A DNA stretch of 26,321 bases from Bacteroidia bacterium (GCA_025358395.1 JANYJT010000041.1:1-26321), one strand, 5' to 3'; counted from the first letter of the stretch, positions 15,731-24,044 are shown. Made by a program: numbers and translations. The notes: generated by a model from the sequence alone, not told the origin.

Positions 15731-17737
15731 ATGAGAATTCGAAAAATAGGAAATAGTCTGTTGGTCTCCATTTTGCTGATAGCTGCATTTCATGTTGTAT
15801 CCGGCTCTCTGCCTCAACCCGAAAGCAAAAAGCGTCGAATCGAACTTCTCTGGGCTGATGTGACGGCACATGACAGCAAGATTAATGCCTTTGCCAACAG
15901 GTTTTTAGGCAATGTAAGGTTTAGTCAGAATAATGTATTGCTTAATTGTGACAGCGCCTATTTTTATTCGGACAGCAACAAGGTGGACGCCTATGGCCGT
16001 GTGCATATCATCCAGGGTGACACCTTAAATCTTTGGGGAGACAAGATCAAATACGACGGAAACAGCAGAATTGCAAAGGTCTGGGGAAATGTGAAACTAG
16101 TCAACAAATCGATTACCCTGACGACCGATGAATTAATTTTTGATCTTAAGGACAACATCGGTAATTACCTGACCTGGGGAAAAATTGTCGACACCTCAAA
16201 TGTGTTGGTAAGCAAGATAGGCCGCTATTACTCCAATGAAGACCTCTTCTTTTTCAAGGATTCGGTTAAGGTGACCAACAAGGATTTTATCCTGACTGCC
16301 GATACGCTGAAATACAACAGCAAGATTGAAAGAGTCTTCATCGTCGGACCGACCCACATCGTTGGAACCACCAAAGAGGGAACGCTGTACTCTGAAAAAG
16401 GTTGGTACGATACCCGTACAAACATCGCGGAATTGTACAAAGCATCTAAGCTGATAGGGAAAGAGCAGTCGTTACAGGGAGATACGATGTACTATTCGCG
16501 GAATGCCGGAACAGGCAGGGCACTAAGTAAGGTTTTATTGTCGGATACTACCAACCATGTTGCCATTACCGGGCGCAAGGGAACATACAATGAAAAAACA
16601 AAAATTGCCTTTGTGACTGATTCGGCCATTTTTATGCAGTTTTCGAAAAGCGATACCCTATTTCTGCATGCGGATACGTTGAAATCAGTTCCTGATCTTT
16701 CGAAGATTCAGGTTGCAAAGAAATTGGCTGACCAACAGCTTGTTGCGAAAAAATCCTCCGGTGCCAGGGTGGTCATCCCAACACTTCTAAAAGATACGGG
16801 CAAAGTACTAAAAACCCTTCCGGTAAATGCTGTAGACTCACTCCTGTTAAAAAAGGATTCTTTGAAGTCGGCACTTTTGGCTGAAGTCAGCAAACGGCCA
16901 CAACTTCGGGATTCAATTTCAGCGATAGCAGATACCACGAAGATTTCAAACATACTTGCGCTCCTTCCGGATAAGATTAAGCAGATTATTTCGCCGGATG
17001 CTATTTCAGCGATAGCAGATAGCTTGAAGAATTCGAAAGTGCTGGCCGGCAAGGATTCCCTTGCCACAGCTACGGATACTTTGAAATCCAAAGACAACAA
17101 GGATAATAAGATATTTATGGCCTATCATCGGGTGCGATTTTACAAAAAAGATCTTTCGGGGGTCTGTGACTCACTCTCTTACCAGATGAAGGATTCCGTG
17201 ATGCGACTATACAACGATCCGGTATTGTGGTCGGATGTGCACCAACTGTCGGCGGATAAAATTGAGTATCGACCTCATAAACCCGGACCTGACTTAGCGA
17301 GGCTTGACAACAACGGGTTTATCGTTTCCAGGGAAGACTCTGTTAAATTTAACCAGATTTCGGGAAAGTTACTGATCGGATATATCATTAACAATGAGCT
17401 AAAGACCATTGAAGTCAATGGGAATGCCATTGCCCTTTATTATTTAAAAAACAAGGACCGATATTCCGGAATGAGCAAGATGGAGAGCAGCAAAATCAAT
17501 GTACATCTGTTAAAAAGTAAGATAGACAGCATCTCATTCTTTCCGAAACCGGAAGGCAAACTCACGCCAATGAAAGATCTGGTCGTTGAAGAGGCTAAGT
17601 TGAAAGGCTTTATCTGGAGAGAAAGTGAGAAACCAAAAAATCGTCTCGATATTTTTCCGCTGAATGAAAAGCGCAAAAAAATTGCAGGTCCCGAGAAGAA
17701 ACCTGCATCAAAAAGTACGCAGAACACTATTCCCTAG
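15731..17737 (+). CDS. OstA-like protein (LptA/LptD N-terminal domain) in lipopolysaccharide transport
   Basis: The 668-residue protein has a signal segment (SLLVSILLIAAFHVVSGS) followed by repeated OstA/LptA beta-jellyroll strands: NVLLNCDSAYFYSDSNKVDA, GDTLNLWGDKIKYDG, ITLTTDELIFDLKDN, FILTADTLKYNSK. Such domains form the periplasmic bridge that carries LPS to the outer membrane. Between about residues 315 and 455 the jellyroll pattern is broken by a low-complexity stretch rich in K, L, S and D, containing a 19-base exact repeat. The pattern then resumes (CDSLSYQMKDSVMRLYNDPV). The C-terminus is basic and proline-rich (GPEKKPASKS). It overlaps the converging DUF2795 gene by 4 bases. Confidence 0.85.
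   Translation: MRIRKIGNSLLVSILLIAAFHVVSGSLPQPESKKRRIELLWADVTAHDSKINAFANRFLGNVRFSQNNVLLNCDSAYFYSDSNKVDAYGRVHIIQGDTLNLWGDKIKYDGNSRIAKVWGNVKLVNKSITLTTDELIFDLKDNIGNYLTWGKIVDTSNVLVSKIGRYYSNEDLFFFKDSVKVTNKDFILTADTLKYNSKIERVFIVGPTHIVGTTKEGTLYSEKGWYDTRTNIAELYKASKLIGKEQSLQGDTMYYSRNAGTGRALSKVLLSDTTNHVAITGRKGTYNEKTKIAFVTDSAIFMQFSKSDTLFLHADTLKSVPDLSKIQVAKKLADQQLVAKKSSGARVVIPTLLKDTGKVLKTLPVNAVDSLLLKKDSLKSALLAEVSKRPQLRDSISAIADTTKISNILALLPDKIKQIISPDAISAIADSLKNSKVLAGKDSLATATDTLKSKDNKDNKIFMAYHRVRFYKKDLSGVCDSLSYQMKDSVMRLYNDPVLWSDVHQLSADKIEYRPHKPGPDLARLDNNGFIVSREDSVKFNQISGKLLIGYIINNELKTIEVNGNAIALYYLKNKDRYSGMSKMESSKINVHLLKSKIDSISFFPKPEGKLTPMKDLVVEEAKLKGFIWRESEKPKNRLDIFPLNEKRKKIAGPEKKPASKSTQNTIP
16916..17021 (+). 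repeat. Internal direct repeat in the OstA-like gene
   Basis: The 19 bases ATTTCAGCGATAGCAGATA occur at 16916-16934 and again at 17003-17021, 87 bases (29 codons) apart and in the same frame, both encoding ISAIAD. They lie in the low-complexity insertion of the protein, which looks like a piece grown by duplication. Confidence 0.85.
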
Positions 17738-17955
17738 TATTCATCTTCGTTGAAGAAGAAATCGTCTTTGCTTGGATAATCCGGCCAAATATCTTCTATG
17801 GATTCATAAATTTCGCCCTCATCTTCCATCTCCTGTAAATTTTCAATTACCTCGAGCGGCGCTCCTGATCGTATGGCAAAATCAATCAATTCATCTTTCG
17901 TTGCAGGCCAGGGTGCATCTTCTAATTTTGAAGCCAATTCAAGTGTCCAATACAT
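17734..17955 (-). CDS. DUF2795 family small acidic protein
   Basis: The 73-residue product contains KDELIDFAIRSGAPLEVIEN, EDEGEIYESIEDIWPDYPS and the acidic tail FFFNEDEY. This sequence is strongly conserved across Bacteroidota and is annotated there as DUF2795. The function is unknown. It is highly acidic, cytoplasmic by appearance, without cysteines or membrane spans. Its last 4 bases overlap the end of the OstA-like gene tail to tail, leaving no room for a terminator between them. Confidence 0.9.
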   Translation of the reverse strand: MYWTLELASKLEDAPWPATKDELIDFAIRSGAPLEVIENLQEMEDEGEIYESIEDIWPDYPSKDDFFFNEDEY

Positions 17956-18037
17956 ATATTAATGATTTAGATTACTGTTCAACGGTTTTGCGATGTTACT
18001 ATTTTTTTGCGAGAATAAAAATAAATAGGCATAATTT

Positions 18038-18583
18038 TTACGGCAACCACTGCACTTCGTCAACATTCTCATCCACAGCAACTTTGCGGGAAAGCACAAA
18101 TAAATAGTCGGATAGGCGGTTCAGGTATTTGATCAGGTCGATTGGAATGGAAACCTCTTTTGACAACTGGCAAACTCTCCTCTCAGCCCTTCGGCAGACA
18201 GTCCTGGCAAGGTGGCAATAGGATATTGTGTTGCTTCCTCCCGGGAGAACAAAATGTTCCATAGGAGGCAAAAGATCCAGAATTCGATCCATTTCTTTTT
18301 CCAGTTGAGTGATATCCTCAGGTTTTAAAGGCAATCTTTCAGAGAGATCGGCCTTGGAAAGGTCTGTGGCTAACCTGGCGCCAATGACGAAAAGATTGTT
18401 TTGAACAGAAAGCAAAAGTTCCCGGGCTATTTGGTCAATTTTCTGCGAGCAAATAAGTCCAATCCAGCTATTAAGTTCATCTACCGTCCCGTATGCTTCA
18501 AGACGCAAATCAAATTTTTCCACCCTTGTACCTCCAATCAATCCGGAAGTACCGTCATCACCTGTTTTGGTATATACGCTCAT
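18038..18583 (-). CDS. Cob(I)yrinic acid a,c-diamide adenosyltransferase (PduO-type)
   Basis: The 181-residue protein has the PduO/MMAB signatures: the N-terminal ATP loop TKTGDDGTSGLIGGTRVEK, AYGTVDELNSWIG, and the helix RTVCRRAERRVCQL followed by YLNRLSDYLFVLSR. It transfers the adenosyl group of ATP to reduced cob(I)alamin and makes coenzyme B12 for mutases such as methylmalonyl-CoA mutase. No other B12 gene is in the window. ATG 18583 fits the family length. Upstream (18584-18768) are two different tandem repeats and no clear promoter. Confidence 0.93.
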   Translation of the reverse strand: MSVYTKTGDDGTSGLIGGTRVEKFDLRLEAYGTVDELNSWIGLICSQKIDQIARELLLSVQNNLFVIGARLATDLSKADLSERLPLKPEDITQLEKEMDRILDLLPPMEHFVLPGGSNTISYCHLARTVCRRAERRVCQLSKEVSIPIDLIKYLNRLSDYLFVLSRKVAVDENVDEVQWLP

Positions 18584-18618
18584 CAGATAATTTACTACAA
18601 TGAAAATGAATTAAGCTA

Positions 18619-18671
18619 TTAGCTGTTAGCACTTAGCTCTTAGCTGTTAGCACTTAGCAATTAGCTCTTGA
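18619..18671. repeat. 21-bp tandem repeat, two copies and a partial third
   Basis: TTAGCTGTTAGCACTTAGC occurs at 18619-18637 and 18640-18658, a 21-base step with TC between, followed by a partial TTAGCTCTT. Within each unit the word TTAGC recurs about every 7-10 bases. It lies upstream of the cobalamin adenosyltransferase start. Confidence 0.85.
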
Positions 18672-18730
18672 CTGTAAATATTTAGCTTAAAACTCAAGAG
18701 CCATGGAGAAGCGATCTCCCCCTCCCCCCT

Positions 18731-18762
18731 TCGTCCACTCGTCCCCTCGTCCACTCGTTCTC
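18731..18762. repeat. 8-bp tandem repeat, four copies, next to the ABC ATPase stop codon
   Basis: TCGTCCAC (18731-18738), TCGTCCCC (18739-18746), TCGTCCAC (18747-18754) and TCGTTCTC (18755-18762) follow each other without gaps. A C-rich run precedes them. The stop codon of the ABC gene (18769-18771) is 6 bases away. Confidence 0.85.
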
Positions 18763-18768
18763 TATACG

Positions 18769-19467
18769 TCAATAAATCGGATTAGGATTCACATAATCCT
18801 GTTCAACAACGCCATCTTTCAATTTGATGATCCGATAGGCATGCCGGGCGATGTCCTCTTCATGGGTAACCAGGATGATGGTATTTCCTTTGGAATGAAT
18901 ATCGGCGAAAAGTTTCATGATCTCCTCGGAGGTTTTAGAGTCCAGATTCCCGGTAGGTTCGTCAGCGAGGAGGATGGATGGTGTATTGACCAGAGCCCGG
19001 GCTACGGCCACACGCTGGCGTTGACCACCTGAAAGCTCGTTGGGTTTATGTTCCATGCGATCCTCAAGTCCGACATTAACAAGCTGACCGGTAGCTATTT
19101 CCTCTCTTTTCGTTTTTCCTACCCCGGCGTAAACCAAAGGTAACATTACATTTTCGAGCGCTGAATATCTTGGCAACAGGTTGAATGTCTGAAATACAAA
19201 TCCAATTTCCGTGTTTCGGATCTCTGCCAGACGGTCGTCATCCAGGAGATTTACATCTTTGTCATTTAACGTATAATTTCCGGAAGTTGGCGTATCGAGA
19301 CAACCGATAATATTCATCAGGGTGGATTTTCCTGACCCGGATGCCCCCATGAAGGCTACATATTCGCCTCTTTTAATATCCAGGGTAATTTTTCTGAGAG
19401 CCCTGACAACCTGGGTACCAACTTGATAATTCTTTACAATTTCCTTTAATCTGATCACATTTTCCAT
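18769..19467 (-). CDS. ABC transporter ATP-binding protein, MacB/LolD type
   Basis: From ATG 19467 the product has 232 residues, the normal size; an ATG 9 bases upstream adds only M-F-L and is less likely. Visible are Walker [11 protein letters not shown], the Q-loop [18 protein letters not shown], the signature [15 protein letters not shown], Walker [14 protein letters not shown] and the H-loop LVTHE. The MacB/LolD/FtsE group powers mechanotransmission or lipoprotein-release transporters. No permease gene adjoins it here, so its partner must be encoded elsewhere. It has no C39 peptidase domain and cannot by itself process the double-glycine peptides at 5044-5381. A perfect hairpin lies about 40 bases upstream. 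Confidence 0.92.
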   Translation of the reverse strand: MENVIRLKEIVKNYQVGTQVVRALRKITLDIKRGEYVAFMGASGSGKSTLMNIIGCLDTPTSGNYTLNDKDVNLLDDDRLAEIRNTEIGFVFQTFNLLPRYSALENVMLPLVYAGVGKTKREEIATGQLVNVGLEDRMEHKPNELSGGQRQRVAVARALVNTPSILLADEPTGNLDSKTSEEIMKLFADIHSKGNTIILVTHEEDIARHAYRIIKLKDGVVEQDYVNPNPIY

Positions 19468-19505
19468 CAGAAACAATTTAGATTTACAAACTTAACGGAA
19501 ATTTC

Positions 19506-19544
19506 TTTACACCTGACAGGTTTTGGAAACCTGTCAGGTGTAAA
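19506..19544. terminator. Perfect 18-bp hairpin between methyltransferase-like and ABC genes
   Basis: The left arm 19506-19523 (TTTACACCTGACAGGTTT) and right arm 19527-19544 are exact reverse complements around the 3-base loop TGG. It begins 2 bases after the stop codon of the methyltransferase-like gene. Hairpins built on ACCTGACAGGT are, from memory, common at Bacteroidota gene ends, so a terminator or a dispersed palindromic element is likely; there is no classical U-run. Confidence 0.7.
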
Positions 19545-19546
19545 AA

Positions 19547-20296
19547 TCAAAATCTCAGCACAAAATCCTCCTTTTGCAAACCCTTTTTGCAAATGAGTAT
19601 TCCGATTTCGAAAAGATCCAGGGAAATTCGTACGGTTTCCGCACTTTTGAACTTTGTCCAAATGGCTTCCATTTCGGGGGATGAATGTATTCCACAAAGG
19701 ACGACTACCCCATGGTAATCCGGTATAGGCAAGATTTTAGAGAGAATGCGATTGCAATCCTCCGGATTCAGCGGATGCTGAACAACTACAAAATCTGAGG
19801 CATCAGCTTTAGCGGTACCTTTCAGGGAAATATTTCCGACCTCATAGACCTCCATCAACCGGAGGCAAAACGAACGGTAATGGCTGTTTTCAACCTGGGC
19901 TTCAAGCCGGATCCGCCGGTCGGCAAGGGCCAGCGCGAGAAGCGTCACACCAAAGGTTGATCCATAAAACGAGACCGAATCCGGTCTAAAATCGTTAACA
20001 AGTCTGAAAAGCAATCGGTTAAACGCTTCCGGAAGCAGATGTAGTTTCTTGGTAGAGGCAGCATCTGATCCGGGTTTGGCATCGTACAACTGTTGATAGG
20101 TTTCGGAATCCAGCATCTCCAGCGTATTTCTTACATTCTTCTCCGCTGCCGCCAACAACGGATAAGCCGAATAAAAACCCTTGTTCTCAATCACCTCCGT
20201 GATCAACCTGAACAGAAACGGCGAATGAATGCCATGCCCTTTCCTATGACCGGCGCGAAAGAGGTATTTGAGGTATTTCCGGGTACGGTAATTCAT
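19547..20296 (-). CDS. Methyltransferase-fold protein with degenerate SAM-binding site
   Basis: The 249-residue product keeps the N-terminal pattern of a Bacteroidota O-methyltransferase-like family (HRKGHGIHSPFLFRLITEVIE, then LPEAFNRLLFRLVNDFRPDS) and its C-terminal end (HSSPEMEAIWTKFKS, SLDLFEIGILICKKGLQKEDFVLRF). The core is altered. Where active relatives have a glycine-rich SAM loop like LELGTSLGIST, this has SFYGSTFGVTLL (about 109-120), and the expected F-I-D-G-N-H motif reads FVVVQHPLN. It may have lost methyl transfer or bind something else; the family assignment is from memory of the motifs. It is divergent from recG and shares a leader repeat with it. Confidence 0.65.
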   Translation of the reverse strand: MNYRTRKYLKYLFRAGHRKGHGIHSPFLFRLITEVIENKGFYSAYPLLAAAEKNVRNTLEMLDSETYQQLYDAKPGSDAASTKKLHLLPEAFNRLLFRLVNDFRPDSVSFYGSTFGVTLLALALADRRIRLEAQVENSHYRSFCLRLMEVYEVGNISLKGTAKADASDFVVVQHPLNPEDCNRILSKILPIPDYHGVVVLCGIHSSPEMEAIWTKFKSAETVRISLDLFEIGILICKKGLQKEDFVLRF

Positions 20297-20300
20297 AAAA

Positions 20301-20343
20301 AAGTGACTAAAGTGAACTAGAGTGAACTAAAGTGACTAAAGTA
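20301..20343. repeat. Tandem AGTGACTAA/AGTGAACTA repeat, left arm of an inverted repeat
   Basis: AAGTGACTAA, AGTGAACTAG, AGTGAACTAA and AGTGACTAAA follow each other at 10-base steps from 20301 to 20340. The first 24 bases match the reverse complement of 20417-20440 at 22 positions. The start codon of the methyltransferase-like gene (20296) is 4 bases away. Confidence 0.85.
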
Positions 20344-20356
20344 CTTCGCCATGCCG

Positions 20357-20370
20357 AAAATAGCTATTTT
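20357..20370. promoter_or_regulatory. 14-bp perfect palindrome in the divergent gap
   Basis: AAAATAGCTATTTT reads the same on both strands and lies between the two arms of the inverted repeat, in the 147-base gap between the methyltransferase-like gene and recG. Its shape fits a binding site for a dimeric regulator or a shared promoter core. No perfect TAnnTTTG box was found in the gap. Confidence 0.4.
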
Positions 20371-20416
20371 TACCCTAAATAATCGAATGATTGAATGATC
20401 AATGTTCTTTCTTCCT

Positions 20417-20440
20417 AACTTTAGTTCACTTTAGTCACTT
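20417..20440. repeat. Right arm of the inverted leader repeat, in front of recG
   Basis: AACTTTAGTTCACTTTAGTC followed by ACTT ends 3 bases before the recG ATG. It is the inverted near-copy of 20301-20324, so both divergent genes carry the same leader sequence directly before their start codons. Confidence 0.85.
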
Positions 20441-20443
20441 CTT

Positions 20444-22540
20444 ATGTTGGCCCAAGAAATAAAATTCCTCCCCGGAGTCGGTCCCAAAAGGGCGGCGATC
20501 CTTACCCAGGAGCTGAAAATATCTTCAGTGGCTGAGCTGATCTACTATTTCCCCTACAAATACATCGACCGGACCAAATTTTACAAAATCAGGGAGATCA
20601 ATGAAACCCTGCCTTTTATACAGATCAAGGGTGTGATTACTGCGCTGGAAACCATCGGGGAAGGTAGGGCGCAAAGAATGATAGGCCATTTTTATGATGG
20701 CGAAAATCAGCTTGAACTGGTGTGGTTCAGAGGCATCAAATTTGTCAAATCGACACTTAAAACAAACTTCCCCTATATCATCTTCGGAAAGCCCACAGAA
20801 TTCAATGGCAAATGGAAATTGGTTCATCCTGAAATAGAGGAAGTTGTCTCCGAAACAGAGAAGAAAGAGGGGTATATTCAGCCATTCTACAACACCAGCG
20901 AGAAAATGAAAAGCAATTTTCTCGTATCCAAATCGATTCAAAAATTCCAATACACTGCTCTCCAACTTTGCAAAGGCAAGATAACTGAGACACTTCCTGC
21001 CTGGCTGATTGACCAGCTAAAACTGATGCCACTTGAAACGGCTTTGATCAATATCCACTTCCCTGCCGACCCACAAACCCTTCGCCGTGCCGAATACAGG
21101 TTAAAATTCGAGGAGCTTTTCTACATCCAGCTCAAACTACTTCACCTGAAGCATGAGCGACAAAATAAATTCAAGGGTCAGATTTTCAAAGAGGTGGGAT
21201 CCCATTTCAATGATTTCTTTCACAACCATCTCCCCTTCGAACTGACAGGTGCACAGAAGCGCGTCATCAAGGAGATCAGAAAAGATACCCTCGCGGGAAA
21301 GCAGATGAACCGGCTCTTGCAGGGCGATGTAGGCAGTGGAAAGACCATGGTCGCCCTCATGATCTCGCTCATTGCTATGGACAACGGCTTTCAGGCATGC
21401 ATGATGGCGCCGACAGAGATCCTGGCACAGCAACATCATCAATCGGTGATGAAACTGACTGGCGACCTGCCCGTCAATGTCAAATTGCTTACCGGCTCGA
21501 CCAAAAAATCGGAACGGCTGATCATCCATCAGCAACTGCTGGATGGCACTTTAAATCTGCTGATTGGCACCCACGCCTTGCTGGAAGACATCGTGGAATT
21601 CAAGAATCTGGGAATCGTTGTCATTGATGAACAGCACCGTTTCGGCGTGATGCAAAGAGCCAAGATGTGGCGCAAAAATTTCATCCCTCCACATGTGCTG
21701 GTGATGACGGCGACTCCTATCCCACGCACCCTTGCCATGACGGTGTATGGCGATCTGGATGTCTCGGTCATCGATGAACTTCCTCCGGGGAGAAAACCGA
21801 TACGCACATTCCATTATTATGACAACCACCGGGCCGGATTGAACCAGTTTATCAGGAAAGAGATCGCCCTGGGGCGCCAGATTTACATTGTCTTCCCCCT
21901 GATCAAAGAGTCGGAAAAGCTTGATTTTAAGAACCTTGAAGAGGGTTTTGAACAATTGAGGATCGCCTTCCCCTTGCCTGAATACAGGATCAGCATGGTG
22001 CATGGGAAGATGAAGTCGGCCGCCAAGGAAGAGGAGATGCAGCGCTTTAAAAGAGGCGAAACGCAGATACTGGTGGCCACCACCGTGATCGAGGTTGGTG
22101 TTGATGTACCCAATGCTTCGGTAATGGTCATTGAAAGTACGGAAAGGTTCGGACTTTCTCAACTGCATCAGCTGCGTGGCAGAGTTGGCAGGGGCGCCGA
22201 CCAATCTTACTGCATCCTGATGAGTAGCGTGAAACTCAGCCACGAAAGCAGACAACGGATTGAAACAATGGTCGGCACCAACGACGGATTTGAAATCGCC
22301 GAAGCCGACATGCGCTTGCGTGGTCCGGGCGATTTGGAAGGAACCCAGCAAAGCGGATTGGCCTTCGACCTGCGTATCTCCAATTTAGCCAAAGACGGAC
22401 AGATTTTGCAATATGCACGTGACAAGGCCGAAGAGATTTTGGCAACCGATCCCTTGCTCCACAACCCCGAAAATACCATCCTGACCAAACAGCTGATGGC
22501 CCTTCGAAAAAATCATCTGAATTGGGGTGCGATAAGTTAA
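20444..22540 (+). CDS. recG: ATP-dependent DNA helicase RecG
   Basis: The 698-residue length is normal for RecG. The N-terminal wedge domain starts at KFLPGVGPKRAAIL, with IYYFPYKYIDRTKFYKI and an OB fold. The helicase core has FELTGAQKRVIKEI, Walker A LQGDVGSGKTMVAL (about 291), APTEILAQQHH, DEQHRFGVMQR (about 393), TATPIPRTLAM, then VHGKMKSAAKEEEMQRFKRG, LVATTVIEVGVDVPNA and QLRGRVGRG. The C-terminal TRG-like part has GFEIAEADMRLRGPGDLEGTQQSG. It remodels stalled replication forks and branched DNA. ATG 20444 is preceded directly by the leader repeat, not by a Shine-Dalgarno site. Confidence 0.96.
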   Translation: MLAQEIKFLPGVGPKRAAILTQELKISSVAELIYYFPYKYIDRTKFYKIREINETLPFIQIKGVITALETIGEGRAQRMIGHFYDGENQLELVWFRGIKFVKSTLKTNFPYIIFGKPTEFNGKWKLVHPEIEEVVSETEKKEGYIQPFYNTSEKMKSNFLVSKSIQKFQYTALQLCKGKITETLPAWLIDQLKLMPLETALINIHFPADPQTLRRAEYRLKFEELFYIQLKLLHLKHERQNKFKGQIFKEVGSHFNDFFHNHLPFELTGAQKRVIKEIRKDTLAGKQMNRLLQGDVGSGKTMVALMISLIAMDNGFQACMMAPTEILAQQHHQSVMKLTGDLPVNVKLLTGSTKKSERLIIHQQLLDGTLNLLIGTHALLEDIVEFKNLGIVVIDEQHRFGVMQRAKMWRKNFIPPHVLVMTATPIPRTLAMTVYGDLDVSVIDELPPGRKPIRTFHYYDNHRAGLNQFIRKEIALGRQIYIVFPLIKESEKLDFKNLEEGFEQLRIAFPLPEYRISMVHGKMKSAAKEEEMQRFKRGETQILVATTVIEVGVDVPNASVMVIESTERFGLSQLHQLRGRVGRGADQSYCILMSSVKLSHESRQRIETMVGTNDGFEIAEADMRLRGPGDLEGTQQSGLAFDLRISNLAKDGQILQYARDKAEEILATDPLLHNPENTILTKQLMALRKNHLNWGAIS

Positions 22541-22620
22541 TTTAACATTAAAACTCACTTCAATAAAACCCTGAAGACTTATAAATTGTCTATCTTTAAT
22601 CAAAGGAGTCTGGTTAAAGC

Positions 22621-22654
22621 TTTGTAATAAAAATGTGTGACAATAATACATTTC
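22621..22654 (+). promoter_or_regulatory. Putative Bacteroidota-type promoter of the rseC-rnf cluster
   Basis: TTTG (22621-22624) is followed after 22 bases by TACATTTC (22647-22654), one base off TAnnTTTG. The GTG start of rseC is 55 bases downstream. This would start transcription of the Rnf genes; the spacing is at the long end. Confidence 0.35.
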
Positions 22655-22709
22655 CGCATAGGGGATAAAATATTTTTACTGAAGAGAAGCTCCAACAAAA
22701 ATAATTTCG

Positions 22710-23147
22710 GTGAATACCCATCTGATAAACCACATAGGAACCATAAAATCAATTAACAATCAACATCTTATTGTTAAAATAGTTTCCCAGTCCGCTTGTA
22801 CCTCCTGCCATGCCAAAGGTGCCTGCTCCTCTTCAGAACAGAAAGAAAAGGAGATTGAGTTGGAATATAGCGGGAATATATTCAGCATTGGAGAAGAAGT
22901 GCTCGTCATTGCCACCTTAGCCCAGGGTTACAGAGCACTACTGTTCGCCTACGTGCTTCCGCTCATCCTGTTGGTAAGCTCCCTGATTTTACTTTCATCG
23001 GTCAGCAAAGATGAGGCAACTGCCGCTTTGGGATCCCTGCTTTTGCTGGTTCCCTATTACTGGATCCTCTATCATTGCCGGCATAAACTAAAGAACTCAT
23101 TTCACTTCATGGTACAGAAACAGCAAAACATCTCTCAATATGAGTGA
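22710..23147 (+). CDS. rseC: RseC-like protein (SoxR-reducing system family)
   Basis: The 145-residue product begins with GTG at 22710; no ATG is in frame upstream before a stop at 22680. It has an N-terminal beta domain (HIGTIKSINNQHLIVKI) with the cysteine motif ACTSCHAKGAC (C30, C33, C39), two membrane spans near residues 73-94 and 101-121, and a basic tail. In Proteobacteria RseC works with Rnf-like complexes to reduce SoxR; in Bacteroidota the gene usually heads the rnf operon, as here, and its job is probably linked to Rnf electron transfer. It overlaps rnfB by 8 bases, so translational coupling is likely. Confidence 0.88.
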   Translation: MNTHLINHIGTIKSINNQHLIVKIVSQSACTSCHAKGACSSSEQKEKEIELEYSGNIFSIGEEVLVIATLAQGYRALLFAYVLPLILLVSSLILLSSVSKDEATAALGSLLLLVPYYWILYHCRHKLKNSFHFMVQKQQNISQYE

Positions 23148-24000
23148 CACTCTCATCTACACCATCTTGGTCATCAGTGCCATTGGGGTCTTATCTGCCA
23201 TTATACTGTACTTCGTTTCCCAAAAATTTCAGGTCTACGAAGATCCGCGGATCGATGAGGCTGAAGCGCTTCTGCCCGCTTCCAATTGCGGCAGCTGCGG
23301 CTTCGCCGGATGCAGGGCTTTTGCCGAAGCATGTGTCGCCGCGGAGAATCTTTCGCAGCTCTCTTGTCCGGTAGGCGGGAAGGATACCATGAAGGCATTG
23401 GCCGATTACCTCGGTATGGATGCCGGGACCATTGCCTCCTGCACTGCTATCGTTCTTTGCAACGGAACCTGTGACATTCGCCCAAAAACAAGCAAATATG
23501 ATGGCGTTCAGACTTGCATTGCCGTCAGCTCGCTCTATGGTGGCGAAACTGATTGTCACTATGGTTGCCTTGGATTCGGCGATTGTGTGCCGGTTTGCCA
23601 ATTTGATGCGATACACATGAATCGTGCTACCGGTCTGCCGGAAGTTGACGACGTCAAATGCAACGGATGCGGGGCATGCGTATCGGCTTGTCCTAAAATG
23701 CTGATGCAGTTACGGAAACAGATGCCAAAAAACAGGAAGGTTTATGTAGCCTGCAGAAACAAAGACAAGGGACCGGTCGCTTCAAAAGCTTGCAAGGTCG
23801 CATGCACAGGATGCAAGAAATGCGCCGAGGCTTGTACGTTCGATGCCATAGAAATGGAAAGCAATCTGGCTTATATCGATTCATACAAGTGCACACTTTG
23901 TAGAAAATGTGTCTCTGTTTGCCCATCCGGTTCAATCCTGGAAATCAATTTTCCGGCCCGAAAAATAAAAAATGAAGAAGTAGCTGTCGAACAAGCATAA
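23140..24000 (+). CDS. rnfB: Rnf electron transport complex subunit B
   Basis: The 286-residue subunit has one N-terminal membrane helix (residues 5-27) followed by the RnfB-type cluster NCGSCGFAGC (C50, C53, C58) with CPVGG further on. Later come ferredoxin motifs: CLGFGDCVPVCQFDAI, CNGCGACVSACPK, CTGCKKCAEACTFDAI and CTLCRKCVSVCPSG, giving several [4Fe-4S] clusters. RnfB takes electrons from ferredoxin at the inner face of the membrane and hands them to RnfC or the membrane part. It overlaps rseC by 8 bases, and rnfC follows after 44 bases. Confidence 0.96.
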   Translation: MSDTLIYTILVISAIGVLSAIILYFVSQKFQVYEDPRIDEAEALLPASNCGSCGFAGCRAFAEACVAAENLSQLSCPVGGKDTMKALADYLGMDAGTIASCTAIVLCNGTCDIRPKTSKYDGVQTCIAVSSLYGGETDCHYGCLGFGDCVPVCQFDAIHMNRATGLPEVDDVKCNGCGACVSACPKMLMQLRKQMPKNRKVYVACRNKDKGPVASKACKVACTGCKKCAEACTFDAIEMESNLAYIDSYKCTLCRKCVSVCPSGSILEINFPARKIKNEEVAVEQA

Positions 24001-24044
24001 TCGTTAAGCGAAGGATACTTTATCAAATCTTAGTCTATCAAAAA

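Noticed and set aside
21551..22351. Long antisense ORF (266 codons) across recG
   Set aside because: recG is intact with all motifs on the plus strand; the antisense frame has no recognisable domain and arises from the codon bias of recG.
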